Source: an uncultured Collinsella sp.
GTDB lineage: Bacteria; Actinomycetota; Coriobacteriia; Coriobacteriales; Coriobacteriaceae
Reading direction: 5' to 3'
Assembly: GCA_900541245.1 (NCBI GenBank)
Contig: UQIS01000046.1
Span: forward strand, 1 to 14,563
Length of the DNA: 14,563 nt
Below, in pieces: positions 13,405 to 14,563 of the stretch; position 1 is the first letter of the stretch, and each line of letters opens with the position of its first letter. The position numbers and the translations under genes are program-made. Below the pieces are notes generated by a model. It worked only from the letters and a program-made list of their open reading frames with translations, was not told the DNA's origin and did no database searches.

Positions 13405-14343
13405 CTAGCGGGATTTCTGCCTGGTACTATCGAGATTCTGCCTCGCTGCTCGATAGCTCGAAGGAGTGCATCCCATTTGTTCTTTAAATACCTGGCCAAG
13501 ATGGCTTGCTGTCGCAAAGCCGCATTGGCGCGCGACTGTCTGGACCGTTCGCGTGGTGTGTGCCAAAAGTTCGCAAGCACGGTTTACGCGGTATGCGCGC
13601 AGATATGCCGCCGGGGTCGTTCCTGCGCAAGCTTCGATAATGCGGTAACACTCTCTTTCGCTTACGCCGGCTGCAGATGCTATCTGGGGCACATCTACAG
13701 CGGCTGCATAGTTTGCGCGGATAAAGTCCAGGATTGCCTTGAACTGTACGTCGCGGCTGGTCATCCAAGAGGCGTTGTCGGAGGAAAAGAGCGGTTCGGC
13801 CTTGGCGTAAATCTGAATCCAGAGCTCTGACAAGCTATTCCGAAGCGCCATCTCGTTCTGCGGCCGTTGAAGGTCGTGGTTAAAGGAACTCTTTAGCAAA
13901 TCGATAAAGGGCATATCGTCGGGGTTGGTGGGCGACCATTTGAGCACATCGACGCCTCGACATTGAAGCAATGGGTTGATGTAGCGCTTTTGGAGACGTC
14001 CCGTGGGATCGCCGAGCATCGACGGCTGAAAGATATGCAGCATTTGAATGGCTGGCGCCGAATTGGGCGATTGCAGCGTGCTGTGCAAAACGCCGCCGTT
14101 GATAAAGCCGGCGGACCCTTCCTCAAAGCGTACGTGCTCATGAGCCGCGCGCGTTCGATAGTCAATCGCTCCCTGCTCCATGTAGAAAAGCTCAACTTCG
14201 GAATGCCAGTGCCAGGGGACGGAATTGCCCGGATAGCGAGCGAATTCTGCGCGTTCGGCAATATAGGGCCAGTCTTCGGCGGTCTCGGGAAACGCTTCCT
14301 CGCGTCCTCCGCGGTGCAATTCTATGTGATCCATGTTTCGCAT
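13405..14343 (-). CDS. AraC-family transcriptional regulator with N-terminal cupin domain
   Basis: The 312-residue protein pairs a cupin-like sensor with an AraC DNA-binding domain. WHWHSEVELFYMEQG (44-58) is the usual cupin strand in sugar-responsive AraC proteins, with GSAGFINGGVLHS (76-88) following. Residues about 204-300 hold two helix-turn-helix motifs, the second with TVQTVARQCGFATASHLGQVFKEQMGCTPSSYR, the classic AraC signature. Such proteins usually activate nearby carbohydrate genes in response to a small sugar. Its target here could be the HAD gene or a gene past the right edge. There is no obvious ribosome site before the ATG at 14343. A second ATG (14334) is an alternative start. 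See the promoter entry for possible leaderless expression. Confidence 0.9.
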   Translation of the reverse strand: MRNMDHIELHRGGREEAFPETAEDWPYIAERAEFARYPGNSVPWHWHSEVELFYMEQGAIDYRTRAAHEHVRFEEGSAGFINGGVLHSTLQSPNSAPAIQMLHIFQPSMLGDPTGRLQKRYINPLLQCRGVDVLKWSPTNPDDMPFIDLLKSSFNHDLQRPQNEMALRNSLSELWIQIYAKAEPLFSSDNASWMTSRDVQFKAILDFIRANYAAAVDVPQIASAAGVSERECYRIIEACAGTTPAAYLRAYRVNRACELLAHTTRTVQTVARQCGFATASHLGQVFKEQMGCTPSSYRAARQNLDSTRQKSR

Positions 14344-14349
14344 GGCATC

Positions 14350-14355
14350 AGTATA
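14350..14355 (-). promoter_or_regulatory. Putative -10 box (TATACT) directly before the AraC-family gene
   Basis: On the minus strand TATACT ends six bases before the ATG at 14343, so transcription would begin at or beside the start codon. This fits the missing ribosome site and suggests a leaderless message. No strong -35 was found. Confidence 0.4.
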
Positions 14356-14549
14356 AAGCGCGATGGGCTTAGATTGCTCTTGCCTGTTCGGGGAACGCCT
14401 TGTCTAGGGATGCTTGGAGCTTTTCGAAGGATGCTCGTAAGTTGAGGCTCTGATCGGCTGAGCGCTTGGTTTTTGTGATGGGAAAGTCGAGAAGACCATT
14501 TCTCTGTTTCGGGGGGAAGGAGAAAAAGTAAGCAAAATTTAGGGATAAC

Positions 14550-14558
14550 TGCTATGCT
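14550..14558 (+). promoter_or_regulatory. Possible extended -10 promoter at the right edge
   Basis: TGCTATGCT at 14550-14558 resembles the extended -10 of the flavodiiron gene (TGCTATGAT). It points rightward, toward a gene outside the window. The rest of 14359-14549 holds no gene that I can support on either strand. Confidence 0.35.
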
Positions 14559-14563
14559 ACATC

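Noticed and set aside
13156..13830. Plus-strand open frame across the HAD and AraC genes
   Set aside because: It overlaps two well-supported minus-strand genes and encodes no recognisable domain.
1..14563. CRISPR array, tRNA, rRNA, galE, lacD or PTS genes
   Set aside because: Looked for and not seen: no regularly spaced direct repeats, no cloverleaf-like segment in the gaps, and no open frame with the motifs of these families.

Overview
The window looks like the chromosome of an anaerobic, high-GC Gram-positive gut bacterium of the Coriobacteriia, most likely Collinsella or a close relative. This is an inference. It rests on GC-rich codon use, strong AGGAGG ribosome sites, GTG starts on two regulators, a class II (Gram-positive type) GalT, Streptococcus/Staphylococcus-like LacA, LacB and LacC, and a flavodiiron protein typical of anaerobes. 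No taxonomic search was possible.

Layout. Positions 1-77 are the right end of an IS3-family element, followed by a 67-bp imperfect inverted repeat. A multi-pass membrane protein of unknown function (297-1328) ends in a strong terminator. A likely operon lacA-lacB-lacC (1636-3674) follows, then a bidirectional terminator. On the minus strand lie galT, galK and galM (3783-7808). A divergent LacI-family regulator (8108-9139) comes next. A flavodiiron protein (9269-10429) ends in another terminator. A DeoR-family regulator (minus, 10504-11307) is divergent from a class II aldolase of the tagatose-bisphosphate type (11643-12500). After a 151-bp nested inverted repeat come a HAD phosphatase and an AraC-family regulator, both on the minus strand.

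How the genes work together. The core is a galactose catabolic island holding two routes. The Leloir route is galM (mutarotase), galK (kinase) and galT (uridylyltransferase); galE is not in the window. The tagatose-6-phosphate route is LacAB (galactose-6-phosphate isomerase), LacC (tagatose-6-phosphate kinase) and, probably, the class II aldolase about 8 kb away in place of the usual LacD. No PTS permease, beta-galactosidase or phospho-beta-galactosidase is present, so substrate entry must be encoded elsewhere.

Regulation. An 18-bp near-palindrome with a central CG occurs upstream of galK and galM, and a third copy matching its 14-base core lies upstream of the LacI-family gene. This predicts a local autoregulated GalR-like regulon. 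A second, weaker set of boxes (TTCAAAAA(A)GA-like and TGTTC/GAACA repeats) lies upstream of lacA and between the DeoR gene and the aldolase, suggesting that the DeoR protein links those two units. No CRISPR array, tRNA or rRNA was seen, and I found no clearly novel multi-gene system. The most distinctive items are the shared operators, the split tagatose pathway and the long nested inverted repeat.
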